From positions 1 through 35,065 of the forward strand of contig SFWF01000005.1 in NCBI GenBank assembly GCA_004560045.1: 35,065 nucleotides of DNA, read 5' to 3'. Shown piece after piece: positions 7,200 through 16,071 of this stretch. The stretch comes from a bacterium. Its GTDB lineage: Bacteria > Bacillota > Clostridia > Oscillospirales > Acutalibacteraceae. The translations under genes and the position numbers were made by a program. The notes below the pieces were generated by a model, which was given only the letters and a program-made list of their open reading frames with translations, did not search any database and was not told where the DNA came from. The number at the start of each line of letters is the position of its first letter. The stretch's first letter is position 1.

Positions 7200-8078
7200 A
7201 TGGTTAGAAGTATGACCGGCTACGGCCGCGGGCAGGGCGAAGGCGCAGGCCTAAGCTTTACCGTAGAGCTTAAATCGGTAAACTCCCGTTATCTCGAGTT
7301 TTCCTGCCGCCTGCCGAGAGGCTATCTGTTTTTAGAGGACAAGCTTAAATCCTATACTGCCGAAAGGGTCTCCCGCGGTAAGGTAGAAATGTACGTAACC
7401 GTCGAATCGGGTACCGACGACGAAATAACCGTCGAGCTTAACGAGACCTATGCCGACGCGTATATAAAGGCCTTAAATCTTTTGGCCGAAAAATATAGTA
7501 TTCCTTCAAATGTTTCTGCCGCCTCCTTTATCGGAAATTCCGAAATGTTCAAGGTGGTAAAAACCGAGGTCGACGAGGAGGCCGTAACCGAGGCCGCTCT
7601 CTCTGCCTGTAAGAATGCTATCGATAACTTTATCGCTATGCGTGAGGTTGAGGGAAATAAGCTTCGTGAGGACGTTTTGTCCCGCGTTGCCGTTATCCTC
7701 GAAAAGGTTTCCTTCGTTGAAGAAAAATCTCCCGAAACGGTGGAGGCCTATAGGGTCAAGCTCGAAAATAAGATCAAAGAGCTTTTAAACGGCGCCGCCT
7801 ACGACGAGGCAAGGGTAATTACCGAAACGGCTATATATGCCGATAAGGTTGCCGTCGCCGAGGAGACCGTCCGACTCAGAAGTCATATTGCACAGCTTAC
7901 CGATATGCTCGAAAAGGGCGGTGCGGTAGGCCGAAAGCTCGACTTTATCGTTCAGGAAATGAATCGCGAGACCAATACCATCGGTTCCAAGGCACAGAAT
8001 ATCGAAATCGCGCAGACGGTTGTCGATATCAAGTCCGAAATCGAAAAGATCCGCGAGCAGATTCAGAATATCGAGTAG
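7200..8078 (+). CDS. yicC: YicC/YloC family endoribonuclease
   Basis: A member of the YicC (YloC) family, described as endoribonucleases involved in RNA turnover. It has 292 residues, the usual length, and begins with the family hallmark MVRSMTGYGRG. The N-terminal half corresponds to YicC_N (about 1-155) and the C-terminal DUF1732 domain includes GRKLDFIVQEMNRETNTIGSK (the conserved metal/catalytic region), ending IREQIQNIE, also typical. RBS CGGAGG lies before ATG 7200. It is the first gene of the long housekeeping operon, and remA follows after 9 nt. Order yicC-remA-gmk-rpoZ-priA is conserved in Bacillota. Confidence 0.94.
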   Translation: MVRSMTGYGRGQGEGAGLSFTVELKSVNSRYLEFSCRLPRGYLFLEDKLKSYTAERVSRGKVEMYVTVESGTDDEITVELNETYADAYIKALNLLAEKYSIPSNVSAASFIGNSEMFKVVKTEVDEEAVTEAALSACKNAIDNFIAMREVEGNKLREDVLSRVAVILEKVSFVEEKSPETVEAYRVKLENKIKELLNGAAYDEARVITETAIYADKVAVAEETVRLRSHIAQLTDMLEKGGAVGRKLDFIVQEMNRETNTIGSKAQNIEIAQTVVDIKSEIEKIREQIQNIE

Positions 8079-8087
8079 GTGCAGCAT

Positions 8088-8354
8088 ATGAAACTTATAA
8101 ATATAGGCTTTGGTAATATGGTTTCGGCCGAACGAATTATCTCTATAGTAAGCCCCGAATCGGCCCCCATAAAGCGTCTTATAAGCGAGGCCAAGGAAGG
8201 CGGAACCCTTATCGACGCTACCCACGGACGAAAGACCCGTGCGGTTATCATTACCGACAGCGACCTTATAATTTTAACCTATCTCTATCCCGAAACGGTT
8301 GCGAACCGCGTAACCGAAACGGGCGACGAAACGGAGGAGGAAGACGATGACTAA
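8088..8354 (+). CDS. remA: RemA-like regulator (DUF370)
   Basis: A small DNA-binding protein of the DUF370/RemA family. In Bacillus subtilis, RemA activates biofilm matrix and osmoprotectant genes. The core, MKLINIGFGNMVS at the start, then IVSPESAPIKRLI and IDATHGRKTRAVI, is nearly invariant in the family. I chose ATG 8088 rather than the in-frame GTG at 8079, because GAGTAGGTG (8073-8081) is a suitable ribosome binding site for ATG and RemA proteins begin this way. That gives 88 residues. The last residues form an acidic tail (TGDETEEEDDD). The end overlaps gmk by 8 nt, indicating translational coupling. Confidence 0.93.
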   Translation: MKLINIGFGNMVSAERIISIVSPESAPIKRLISEAKEGGTLIDATHGRKTRAVIITDSDLIILTYLYPETVANRVTETGDETEEEDDD

Positions 8355-8955
8355 AGGACGTCTTATTATCGTGTCGGGTCCTTCGGGCTCGGGCAAGGAT
8401 ACCATCCTTCAAAAGGTTTTCGAGAGACTTCCCGAAATAAAATTCTCTATCTCTACCATAACCCGCGATATGCGACCGGGGGAGGTCGAGGGCGAAAAAT
8501 ACAACTTCGTTTCCCGCGAATATTTCGAGAATATGATTAAAAACGACCTGCTTCTGGAATATAATAACTATGTAGGAAACTATTACGGAACTCCGAAAGC
8601 CCCCGTAGATAAGGCTATCGCCGAGGGTAAGGAGATAATAGTTGAGGTCGACGTAAACGGAGCGAGAAATATAAAGAAATGCCGCGAGGACGCCATATCG
8701 GTCTTTATAATGCCGCCGTCCTACGAGGAGCTTAACCGCCGTCTTTCCTCGAGAGGTACCGACGCCCCCGAGGTAATAGCAAAGCGTATGAAGGCCGCTC
8801 TCGACGAGATCGCCGAGGCCAAAAATTACGATTATATCGTCGTTAACGACGATTTAAACGAAGCCGTCGAAGATTTTATTACGATAATAAAATCCGACCG
8901 ACTAAATATTAAAAGACAAAATTATTTAATAGATGAGGTGCTTAAAAAATGTTAA
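8347..8955 (+). CDS. gmk: Guanylate kinase
   Basis: Phosphorylates GMP to GDP with ATP, an essential step of purine nucleotide synthesis in the cytosol. It has 202 residues, normal length. The P-loop is GPSGSGKDT (residues 9-17), a variant of the usual GPSGxGKgT. ITRDMRPGEVEGEKYNFVS holds the GMP-binding Arg and Tyr residues, and the lid region contains RLSSRGTD. The start overlaps remA, and the end overlaps the start of rpoZ by 7 nt. This linkage to the omega subunit is widespread in bacteria. Confidence 0.96.
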   Translation: MTKGRLIIVSGPSGSGKDTILQKVFERLPEIKFSISTITRDMRPGEVEGEKYNFVSREYFENMIKNDLLLEYNNYVGNYYGTPKAPVDKAIAEGKEIIVEVDVNGARNIKKCREDAISVFIMPPSYEELNRRLSSRGTDAPEVIAKRMKAALDEIAEAKNYDYIVVNDDLNEAVEDFITIIKSDRLNIKRQNYLIDEVLKKC

Positions 8956-9125
8956 ATCCTGCTATCGGAAAGCTTATCAGATCCTGCGATAATCGCTATA
9001 AGCTGGTAAATCAAATCGCAAAGAACGCAAGAAATATCGCCGATGAGGCTGAGCAGAAGGGCGAGATCATAATCGAAAAGCCCGTAACCATCGCCATCAA
9101 CAAAATGGCCGAAGAGATCGAGTAA
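8949..9125 (+). CDS. rpoZ: RNA polymerase omega subunit
   Basis: A 58-residue protein directly after gmk, overlapping it by 7 nt, with GAGGTG as the ribosome binding site. The sequence begins MLNPAIGKL and contains the omega core SCDNRYKLVNQIAKNARNIA (as RSCDNRYKLV), followed by a short second half ending IAINKMAEEIE. Omega helps fold and assemble the beta-prime subunit. At 58 residues it is shorter than the E. coli protein and near the short clostridial forms. The gene position between gmk and priA supports the call strongly. Confidence 0.9.
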   Translation: MLNPAIGKLIRSCDNRYKLVNQIAKNARNIADEAEQKGEIIIEKPVTIAINKMAEEIE

Positions 9126-9159
9126 TCTTAACTTAAAACTTTAGCGGGGGGTGAGAAGG

Positions 9160-11568
9160 ATGTATCTTGCAGACGTCATACTCGAACAAACTGCATATTC
9201 CTTTGATAAGCCCTACGGATATTCGGTGCCCTGTGAGCTTGAGGGCGGTATTCTGCCCGGCTGCCGCGTGGTAGTACCCTTCGGCAGGGGAAATACCCCC
9301 CGTCAGGGAATGGTGCTCAGGGTAAGCGAAAGCGAGACCGCCGCCGATTATAAGGAGATAAGCCGTCTTATCGACGATGCTCCTATTCTTACCGATGAAA
9401 TGCTTAAAATGTGCGAATGGATGCATGAGCACTGCTTTTGCACCTATTTCGACGCGGTAAAATCGGTGCTTCCTGCGGGAATAAGCTTTAAGGTCTCGGA
9501 GGTATATAAAAAGGGCGAGGTGCCCTTTAGCGAAAAATATCTCCCCTTAGAGGAGCTTTTTGCCGCAAGAGACGGCGTTTCGGCCGAAACCCTCCTTACC
9601 GCCTTCGACTTTTTAAGCGGTAAAGACCTTTCCTTTCTCGTGAAAGAAAAAATGCTCGAAAAGGACAGCTCTGCCGTCCGCCGTATGGGTGACTCTACCG
9701 TCCGCTCCGTAAGGCTCAAAATTACTCCCGAGGAGCTTTCCTCCGTTAAGCTAAGCCCCCGTCAAAGGGAGGTTGCCGAGCTTATAGCCGACCTGCCGGG
9801 CGCTACCGTAAAGGAAATTTCCTATTTTACCGGCGCGTCGCAGTCGGTCTTTTCCACCCTTCAGAAACACGGTGTGATCGAAATTTTTGAAAAAGAGGTC
9901 TACCGTAGCCCTATTCCGCAGACCGAGGGCGTTAAGACCGAAATCAACCTCACCCCTACTCAGCATACCGCTTTTTCTACCCTGAGCGGCCTGCTTTATG
10001 CCGATAAGGGTAACGCCGCTCTTCTTTACGGCGTTACGGGAAGCGGAAAGACAAGCGTGTTTTTAAAGCTTGTCGACTCGGTTATCGAAAGGGGAGACGG
10101 GGCCATAATAATGGTGCCTGAAATATCCCTCACACCGCAGACGGTGGCCATTTTCGGAAACCGCTACGGAAAAAAGGTTGCGCTTTTTCATTCGGCAATG
10201 TCGCTGGGTCAGCGTATGGACGAATGGAAAAGGGTAAAAAACGGAGAGGCGACTCTGGCTATCGGAACCCGATCGGCCGTTTTTGCCCCCGTAAAAAACT
10301 TAAAACTTATAATTATCGACGAGGAACAGGAGCATACCTATAAATCCGAAAAGTCTCCCCGTTTTCACGCAAGAGATCTTGCTAAATTCCGCGCCGCCTA
10401 TAATAAGGCGCTTATGCTGCTTGCCTCCGCTACCCCCTCCCTCGAAAGCTACACCGCCGCCAAGATCGGAAAATACACCCTCTGCAGACTGCCTGAGCGC
10501 TACGGCGACGCAGGTCTGCCCGAGGTAAAAACCGTCGATATGAAAGCCGAGCTTCGCGAGGGTAACGCAGGACCCCTCAGCCGCGAGCTGAAGCTGGCCG
10601 TAAACGAGGCCTTGGAAAACGGTAAGCAGGCCATAATCCTTCTTAACCGACGGGGTCATAATACCTACGTCTCCTGTCCCTCATGCGGATACGTTGCTTC
10701 CTGCCCTAACTGCAGTATTTCAATGACCTATCATTCGGCCAACGGCCGCCTTATGTGTCATTACTGCGGCTATAGCGAGCCCGCTAACCAAAAATGCCCT
10801 AACTGCCCCGACGCGACCCTGCGTTTTATGGGAGTAGGTACTCAAAAAATAGAAGAGGAGCTTAAAGTGACCTTCCCCGAGGCCTCTATCCTTCGTCTCG
10901 ACGCCGACAGTACGACCTCCAAGGACTCCCTCAGCTCCTACCTCGGAGCTTTTGCCGAGGGTAAATACGATATTATGCTTGGAACACAGATGGTTGCAAA
11001 GGGCCTTAACTTTCCGAGGGTCACGGTGGTAGGAGTTATCGGCGCCGACAGTGCCGCCAACAGTACCGACTACCGAAGCTTCGAGCGCTCATTTTCCCTT
11101 CTGACGCAGGTCTTGGGCCGAGCGGGCAGAGGAGAGGATAAGGGAATCGCCATCGTTCAGACTACCGACCCCGAAAGTAATCTTATCCGCCTTGCCGCGG
11201 CGCAGGATTACGACGGCTTTTACGCGAGCGAGATCGGTATCAGAAAAATGCTTACCTATCCGCCCTACTGCGATATTGCGCAGGTAACCGTTCAATCCTC
11301 CGAAAAAGGCCTTGCCGAGGAAACCGCCAAAGGGGTATTTAAAGCCATAACCGAAAAGGTCAAAACCGAATACTCTGACGTAAAGCTTAAAATACTCGGC
11401 CCCTCTGCCGCCGCTATGCCGAAGGTAAACGGAAAATATCGCTACCGCCTTATTATAAAGGCGAAAAATACCGCACGTTTCCGCGAGCTTCTGAGAAGCG
11501 CCGTGCTTATTAAAACCGAGCGTGATACCTCAATTTCGGTTGATATAAATCCCGAAACGATAATATAA
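9160..11568 (+). CDS. priA: Primosomal protein N', replication restart helicase PriA
   Basis: A 3'-5' superfamily 2 DNA helicase that reloads the replisome at stalled forks. It has about 802 residues. There is an N-terminal 3'-DNA-binding domain (starting MYLADVILEQ), Walker A GVTGSGKTS near residue 292, the Walker B motif IIDEEQEHTYKSE (usually DEEH, here DEEQ), a zinc-binding insert with eight cysteines (CPSCGYVASCPNC and CHYCGY with CPNCP), and helicase motifs LLGTQMVAKGLNFP and QVLGRAGRG. The frame reaches back to GTG 9151, but ATG 9160 fits the family N-terminus and lies 8 nt after the G-run at 9145-9151. It sits in the conserved gmk-rpoZ-priA-def order. Confidence 0.95.
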   Translation: MYLADVILEQTAYSFDKPYGYSVPCELEGGILPGCRVVVPFGRGNTPRQGMVLRVSESETAADYKEISRLIDDAPILTDEMLKMCEWMHEHCFCTYFDAVKSVLPAGISFKVSEVYKKGEVPFSEKYLPLEELFAARDGVSAETLLTAFDFLSGKDLSFLVKEKMLEKDSSAVRRMGDSTVRSVRLKITPEELSSVKLSPRQREVAELIADLPGATVKEISYFTGASQSVFSTLQKHGVIEIFEKEVYRSPIPQTEGVKTEINLTPTQHTAFSTLSGLLYADKGNAALLYGVTGSGKTSVFLKLVDSVIERGDGAIIMVPEISLTPQTVAIFGNRYGKKVALFHSAMSLGQRMDEWKRVKNGEATLAIGTRSAVFAPVKNLKLIIIDEEQEHTYKSEKSPRFHARDLAKFRAAYNKALMLLASATPSLESYTAAKIGKYTLCRLPERYGDAGLPEVKTVDMKAELREGNAGPLSRELKLAVNEALENGKQAIILLNRRGHNTYVSCPSCGYVASCPNCSISMTYHSANGRLMCHYCGYSEPANQKCPNCPDATLRFMGVGTQKIEEELKVTFPEASILRLDADSTTSKDSLSSYLGAFAEGKYDIMLGTQMVAKGLNFPRVTVVGVIGADSAANSTDYRSFERSFSLLTQVLGRAGRGEDKGIAIVQTTDPESNLIRLAAAQDYDGFYASEIGIRKMLTYPPYCDIAQVTVQSSEKGLAEETAKGVFKAITEKVKTEYSDVKLKILGPSAAAMPKVNGKYRYRLIIKAKNTARFRELLRSAVLIKTERDTSISVDINPETII

Positions 11569-11593
11569 AGAGTGTTACAGAAAGGAATCTAAA

Positions 11594-12034
11594 ATGGCAA
11601 TTCGTAATATTGTTAAAGACGGCGACGATATTCTTCGTAAGGTCTGCCGCAGTCAGCTTACCTTTGACGACCGCCTTGCGACTATTCTCGACGATATGAT
11701 AGAAACTATGTATGCCGCCGACGGTGTAGGCCTTGCCGCGCCGCAGGTCGGAATCCTCCGCAGATACTGCGTTATCGATATCGGCGAAGGGGTCATCGAG
11801 CTTATCAACCCCGTAATCGTTTCCACCGAGGGTGAGCAGCTCGAGCAGGAGGGTTGCCTTTCCTTCCCCGGCGAATACGGAATTACCTCCCGACCCGAAA
11901 AGGTTACCGTCCGTGCTCAAAACCGTAAGGGCGAAAACTTTACTGTTACGGGTGAAGGTCTTTTGGCCCGTGCCCTCTGTCACGAGATCGATCATCTCGA
12001 CGGAATCGTCTATAAAGACAGACTCGTTAAATAG
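11594..12034 (+). CDS. def: Peptide deformylase
   Basis: Removes the formyl group from the initiator methionine of new proteins, using a catalytic metal. All three family motifs are present: GVGLAAPQVG (motif 1), EGCLSFPG with the metal-binding Cys (motif 2), and HEIDHLDG with the HExxH metal ligands (motif 3). Its 146 residues are typical of the short type 1 deformylases found in clostridia. RBS AAAGGAA precedes ATG 11594. It lies 25 nt after priA and 9 nt before fmt, so the enzymes that remove and add the formyl group are made together. Confidence 0.96.
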   Translation: MAIRNIVKDGDDILRKVCRSQLTFDDRLATILDDMIETMYAADGVGLAAPQVGILRRYCVIDIGEGVIELINPVIVSTEGEQLEQEGCLSFPGEYGITSRPEKVTVRAQNRKGENFTVTGEGLLARALCHEIDHLDGIVYKDRLVK

Positions 12035-12043
12035 GAGAATTCT

Positions 12044-12973
12044 ATGAAAGTTCTTTTTATGGGAACCCCCGAATTTGCCGTTCCCACCTTAGAGGCGGTT
12101 GTGGCCGCAGGTCACGAGGTCGTCGGCGTCTATACTCAGCCCGATAAGGCCGTCGGCCGTAAGCAGATTTTAACCCCGCCTCCCGTAAAGGTCTGCGCCG
12201 AAAAATACGGCTTCCCCGTATTTCAGCCCGTAACCCTGCGTGACGGCTCGGCCGAAGAAAATATAAAGACCCTTTCTCCCGATATAATAGTTGTCGTAGC
12301 CTACGGAAAAATTCTTCCCGAAGCCCTGCTCAGCCTCCCCAAATACGGTTGTGTAAACGGTCACGCCTCCCTTCTTCCCCGTCACAGAGGCGCCTCACCG
12401 ATACAGTGGTCGATAGTCTCGGGCGATAAGGTCACGGGTGTTACGACTATGTATATGGCCAAGGGGATAGATACGGGCGATATGCTGCTGAAGGCCGAAA
12501 CCGAAATAGGTCGGGACGAGACCGCAGGCGAGCTTCACGACCGTCTGTCGGTAATCGGCGCCGAGCTTATGGTCAAAACCCTTAAGGGCCTCGAAGAGGG
12601 AACCATCACCCCCGAGCCGCAGGACGAGAGCGAGGCTACCCACGCCCCTATAATCGATAAGGAAATGGGATATTTAAAATTTGATGCTCCCGCTACCGAT
12701 ATATGTAACCTCATCAAGGGCTTCAACCCCTGGCCCGCCGCCTATTTTACGGTAGACGGAAAACGTATAAAGGTCTTTGCCTCTAAGGTCAGCGGTAAGA
12801 CCGATAAGGAGCCCGGTACGGTGGTCAGATCCGACGGCGAGCTTATAATTGCCTGTGCCGAGGGTACGAGCCTCTCCCTTACCGAGATTCAGCCTGAGGG
12901 CAAAAAGCGTATGACCGCGAAGGACTACCTTACGGGTCATTCCCTTGAGGTCGGAAGCAGGGTGGGGCAGTAA
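12044..12973 (+). CDS. fmt: Methionyl-tRNA formyltransferase
   Basis: Transfers a formyl group from 10-formyl-tetrahydrofolate to Met-tRNA-fMet for translation initiation. It has 309 residues. The N-terminal Rossmann domain contains MGTPEFAVPTLE, and the catalytic region has HASLLPRHRGASPIQW (catalytic Asn-His-Asp set: N in VNGHASLLP, D in KGIDTGDML). The C-terminal OB-like domain includes FNPWPAAYF. The start has AGGAGAATTCT before ATG. The stop codon shares one base with the rsmB start (TAATG), a sign of coupled translation. Confidence 0.96.
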   Translation: MKVLFMGTPEFAVPTLEAVVAAGHEVVGVYTQPDKAVGRKQILTPPPVKVCAEKYGFPVFQPVTLRDGSAEENIKTLSPDIIVVVAYGKILPEALLSLPKYGCVNGHASLLPRHRGASPIQWSIVSGDKVTGVTTMYMAKGIDTGDMLLKAETEIGRDETAGELHDRLSVIGAELMVKTLKGLEEGTITPEPQDESEATHAPIIDKEMGYLKFDAPATDICNLIKGFNPWPAAYFTVDGKRIKVFASKVSGKTDKEPGTVVRSDGELIIACAEGTSLSLTEIQPEGKKRMTAKDYLTGHSLEVGSRVGQ

Positions 12974-14241
12974 TGAACCCCCGTCAGCTTGCGGCAAAGG
13001 CTTTAAACAAGGTAACCGCCGAGGGCGCCTATTCTAACCTTGTGCTTAACTCGCTTTTAAAGGAAAACGAACTGAGCAATGAGGACAAGGCCCTTGCTAC
13101 CGCAATATTTTACGGTACCCTAGACCGCCTTGTAACGGTAGATTTCTATCTTAAAAAGCTTATAAAAACGCCCCTTAAAAAGCTTAAGCCTTATACCCTT
13201 GCGGTGCTCAGAACCGCCACCTATCAAATCAAATATATGTCGAAAATTCCCAACTCGGCGGCCGTAAACGAAGCGGTCAAGCTTATAAAAACCTCGAAAG
13301 AGAGCTTTAATGCCTCCTTTGTAAACGCCGTGCTTCGAAACCTTTTAAGAAGCGATATACCTCTGCCCTCGGGAAACTCGATATACGATATCTCGGTCGG
13401 ATATTCTTGTCCGCAGTGGATAGTATCGACCCTTATTCGCGACTACGGAACCGATTTTACGTCGGCCTTTTTGGAAAATGCCCTTCTGTCACCGCCTGTC
13501 TTTATAAGGGTCAATACCCTTAAAACCAATGTCGACGAGCTTTTAACGCTCTTTACCGAAAGGCATATTTCGGCCGAAAAAATCTCAGACACCGCCCTTC
13601 TTATAAAGCCCGACGGCTCGGTAGAGGAGCTTGACGAGTATAAAAACGGCCTCTTCTTTGTGCAGGATCTTTCCTGTCAGAAGGCTATAGAGCTTCTGGG
13701 TATAACCGAGACCTCCTCGGTGCTCGACCTCTGTGCCGCCCCGGGCGGAAAAAGCTTTAATGCCGCCATGAGAGCAAAAGAGGGCAGGGTAGTATCCTGC
13801 GACCTTTACGAGCAGAGAGCGGGCCTTATAGAAAAGGGCGCCGAAAGACTCGGCCTTAAAAACCTTACCGCAAGGGCAAACGACGCTACCGTTTATGACG
13901 AAAAGTTAGGCCGTTTCGACCGAATTATCTGCGACGTGCCCTGCTCGGGTCTCGGAGTTATAAGACGAAAGCCCGATATAAAGTATAAGCCGCAGGACTC
14001 CTTTGAGGAGCTTATAAAAATTCAAAAAGACATACTTTTCTGTGCCGACAATTATCTTTCGGTCGGCGGAAAGCTGCTATATTCTACCTGTACTTTAAAC
14101 AGACAGGAAAACCGCGAAAACGTCGATGCCTTTTTAAAGGCTAATCCGAATTATACCCTTCTTACCGAAGAGACCTTTTCGCCCGATAAAAATAATACCG
14201 ACGGCTTTTATGCCGCCGTGCTTCAAAAGGATAAGCCCTAA
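12973..14241 (+). CDS. rsmB: 16S rRNA m5C967 methyltransferase RsmB
   Basis: An S-adenosylmethionine-dependent methyltransferase that modifies C967 of 16S rRNA. It has 422 residues. The N-terminal NusB-like RNA-binding domain (about 1-135) contains VNAVLRNLLRS. The Rossmann domain has motif I VLDLCAAPGGKS and the two catalytic cysteine motifs DVPCSGLGVIRRKPDIK and YSTCTLNRQENRENV. Clostridial genomes often have a membrane zinc metallopeptidase gene between fmt and this gene, and it is missing here. RlmN follows after 15 nt, so three rRNA and formyl-Met functions are clustered. Confidence 0.94.
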   Translation: MNPRQLAAKALNKVTAEGAYSNLVLNSLLKENELSNEDKALATAIFYGTLDRLVTVDFYLKKLIKTPLKKLKPYTLAVLRTATYQIKYMSKIPNSAAVNEAVKLIKTSKESFNASFVNAVLRNLLRSDIPLPSGNSIYDISVGYSCPQWIVSTLIRDYGTDFTSAFLENALLSPPVFIRVNTLKTNVDELLTLFTERHISAEKISDTALLIKPDGSVEELDEYKNGLFFVQDLSCQKAIELLGITETSSVLDLCAAPGGKSFNAAMRAKEGRVVSCDLYEQRAGLIEKGAERLGLKNLTARANDATVYDEKLGRFDRIICDVPCSGLGVIRRKPDIKYKPQDSFEELIKIQKDILFCADNYLSVGGKLLYSTCTLNRQENRENVDAFLKANPNYTLLTEETFSPDKNNTDGFYAAVLQKDKP

Positions 14242-14256
14242 AAGCGAGGTGTTACG

Positions 14257-15315
14257 TTGGAAAAAAAGGATATTCGTTCTATGCTTAAAGCCGAGCTTAT
14301 ATCGGATTTCGAGGCTATGGGCGAGAAAAAATTCCGCGCCGATCAGGTCTATAAATGGGTCGCCTCGGGAGTCGAAAGCTTCGATGAAATGACCAATATT
14401 TCGAAGTCCCTTCGTGAAAAGCTCGACGGTATATACTTTATTCCAACCGTAAAGCCGATAAGGAGGCTTACGTCGGCCGAGGACGAAACGGTAAAATACC
14501 TCTACGAGCTTTACGACGGAGAAAGAATAGAGTCGGTGCTTATGAAGTATAACCACGGCTATACCGTCTGTATCTCGACTCAGGTCGGCTGCCGTATGGG
14601 CTGCAGCTTCTGTGCCTCGGGTATCGACGGACTTTTCAGAAATCTGAGCCCCTCCGAAATGCTGGCGCAGGTCGATTTCGCCGGTAAGGATAACGGGGTC
14701 AGAGTCTCGAACATTGTCCTTATGGGTATGGGAGAGCCGCTGGATAATTTCGATAACGTAAAGCGCTTTTTAGAACTCGTAAGCGACCCCGAGGGCCTCG
14801 GAATAGGCTATCGTCATATTTCTCTTTCGACCTCCGGTGTAGTCCCGGGAATATATAAGCTCGGAGAGCTTAACTACCCCATAACCCTTTCAATTTCACT
14901 TCACGCGCCCTTTGACGATATCCGAAGCGAAATGATGAAGGTAAACCGCCGCTGGAGCATAGCCGAGCTGCTTCGGGCCTGCCGCGATTATCAGAAGATA
15001 ACGGGACGGCGAATTTCCTTCGAATACGCTATGATAAAGGGCAAAAACGATACCGAGGAATGTGCAAGGGAGCTTGCCCGTATACTTAAAGGCATACTTT
15101 GTCACGTAAATCTAATCCCCGTAAACCCCGTAAAGGAAAACACTTATGAAAAAACCGACCGCAAGGAGCTCAGGCAGTTTGCCGACAAGCTTTGCAGTCT
15201 GGGAATAAATACAACGGTCAGAAGGACCCTTGGCGGCGACATCGACGCCTCCTGCGGTCAGCTTCGCCGAAATTCTGAAAACAAAGGAGGGGGAAATTTT
15301 GAAAATCTACAGTAA
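14257..15315 (+). CDS. rlmN: Dual-specificity RNA methyltransferase RlmN
   Basis: A radical SAM enzyme that makes 2-methyladenosine at A2503 of 23S rRNA and A37 of some tRNAs. It has 352 residues. The iron-sulfur cluster motif CxxxCxxC is seen in GCRMGCSFCASG. The SAM-binding region has MGMGEPLDNFDNV and STSGVVPGI, and the acceptor cysteine is in GGDIDASCGQL near the C-terminus. The start is TTG 14257 with AGCGAGGTG upstream, giving the normal N-terminus EKKDIRSML. The C-terminal tail overlaps the PP2C start by 17 nt. Confidence 0.95.
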   Translation: MEKKDIRSMLKAELISDFEAMGEKKFRADQVYKWVASGVESFDEMTNISKSLREKLDGIYFIPTVKPIRRLTSAEDETVKYLYELYDGERIESVLMKYNHGYTVCISTQVGCRMGCSFCASGIDGLFRNLSPSEMLAQVDFAGKDNGVRVSNIVLMGMGEPLDNFDNVKRFLELVSDPEGLGIGYRHISLSTSGVVPGIYKLGELNYPITLSISLHAPFDDIRSEMMKVNRRWSIAELLRACRDYQKITGRRISFEYAMIKGKNDTEECARELARILKGILCHVNLIPVNPVKENTYEKTDRKELRQFADKLCSLGINTTVRRTLGGDIDASCGQLRRNSENKGGGNFENLQ

Positions 15316-16024
15316 AACCGACATCGGACTAAGCCGTACCGTAAATCAGGACGCATTTTATGCGGGCGAGTTCGAGGGCGGAGCCGTTTTTGCCGTCGTC
15401 TGCGACGGAATGGGCGGCGCAAAGGGCGGAAACGTCGCAAGTGCAAAGGCCGCGACCGTCATTTCCGATTATATTGTAAGGTCTTATTCCCCTAAAATGA
15501 ATTCATCTGCTATCGAAAAGCTTCTTCGTGCCGCGGTCGATTCGGCCAACGCCGAGGTAATAGAGCTTGCCGAAAGCGACCCACGCTATGAGGGTATGGG
15601 AACGACCGCAGTGGTGGCGCTGGTTATCGACAACCTTGCCCACATCGTCCACGTAGGCGACAGCCGAGCCTATCTTATAGGCGACAGCCGCATCGATCAG
15701 CTGACAAACGACCATTCTATGGTTCAGATGATGCTCGCTAAGGGAGAAATAAGCCCCGAGGAGGCTAAGAATCACCCCAAGAAGAACATAATAACGAGAG
15801 CGGTCGGCGCCGAAAAAACGGTTATATGCGATTATAATATTGCCCTTAAGCCCGACAACGCCGCTCTGCTTATCTGCACCGACGGCCTTTCGAATACCGT
15901 GACCGACGAGGAAATATTCTCGGTGGTGCACGATCTTCCCCCCGAAGAGAGCATTGATAAGCTTATCGAGCTTGCGAATGCGGCGGGCGGCCCCGACAAC
16001 ATAACCGCCGTTCTTATCAAATAG
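15299..16024 (+). CDS. prpC: PP2C-family serine/threonine phosphatase (Stp/PrpC)
   Basis: A metal-dependent protein phosphatase that reverses phosphorylation by the adjacent kinase. It has 241 residues. The PPM motifs are in order: RTVNQDAF with metal-binding Asp, CDGMGGAKGG, GMGTTAVVAL, HVGDSRAYLI, CTDGLSN, and GGPDNITAVLI at the end. The start is TTG 15299 (KIYSKTDIGLSR follows), with AAAGGAGGGGG at about 15283-15293. The open frame extends further upstream inside rlmN, but that part is not PP2C-like. The stop is TAG, and the kinase gene begins 47 nt later, as in most Bacillota. Confidence 0.94.
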   Translation: MKIYSKTDIGLSRTVNQDAFYAGEFEGGAVFAVVCDGMGGAKGGNVASAKAATVISDYIVRSYSPKMNSSAIEKLLRAAVDSANAEVIELAESDPRYEGMGTTAVVALVIDNLAHIVHVGDSRAYLIGDSRIDQLTNDHSMVQMMLAKGEISPEEAKNHPKKNIITRAVGAEKTVICDYNIALKPDNAALLICTDGLSNTVTDEEIFSVVHDLPPEESIDKLIELANAAGGPDNITAVLIK

Positions 16025-16071
16025 AAAAATAATCATAATTACTTGCCGAATTCGGCACAAAGGATGGTTTT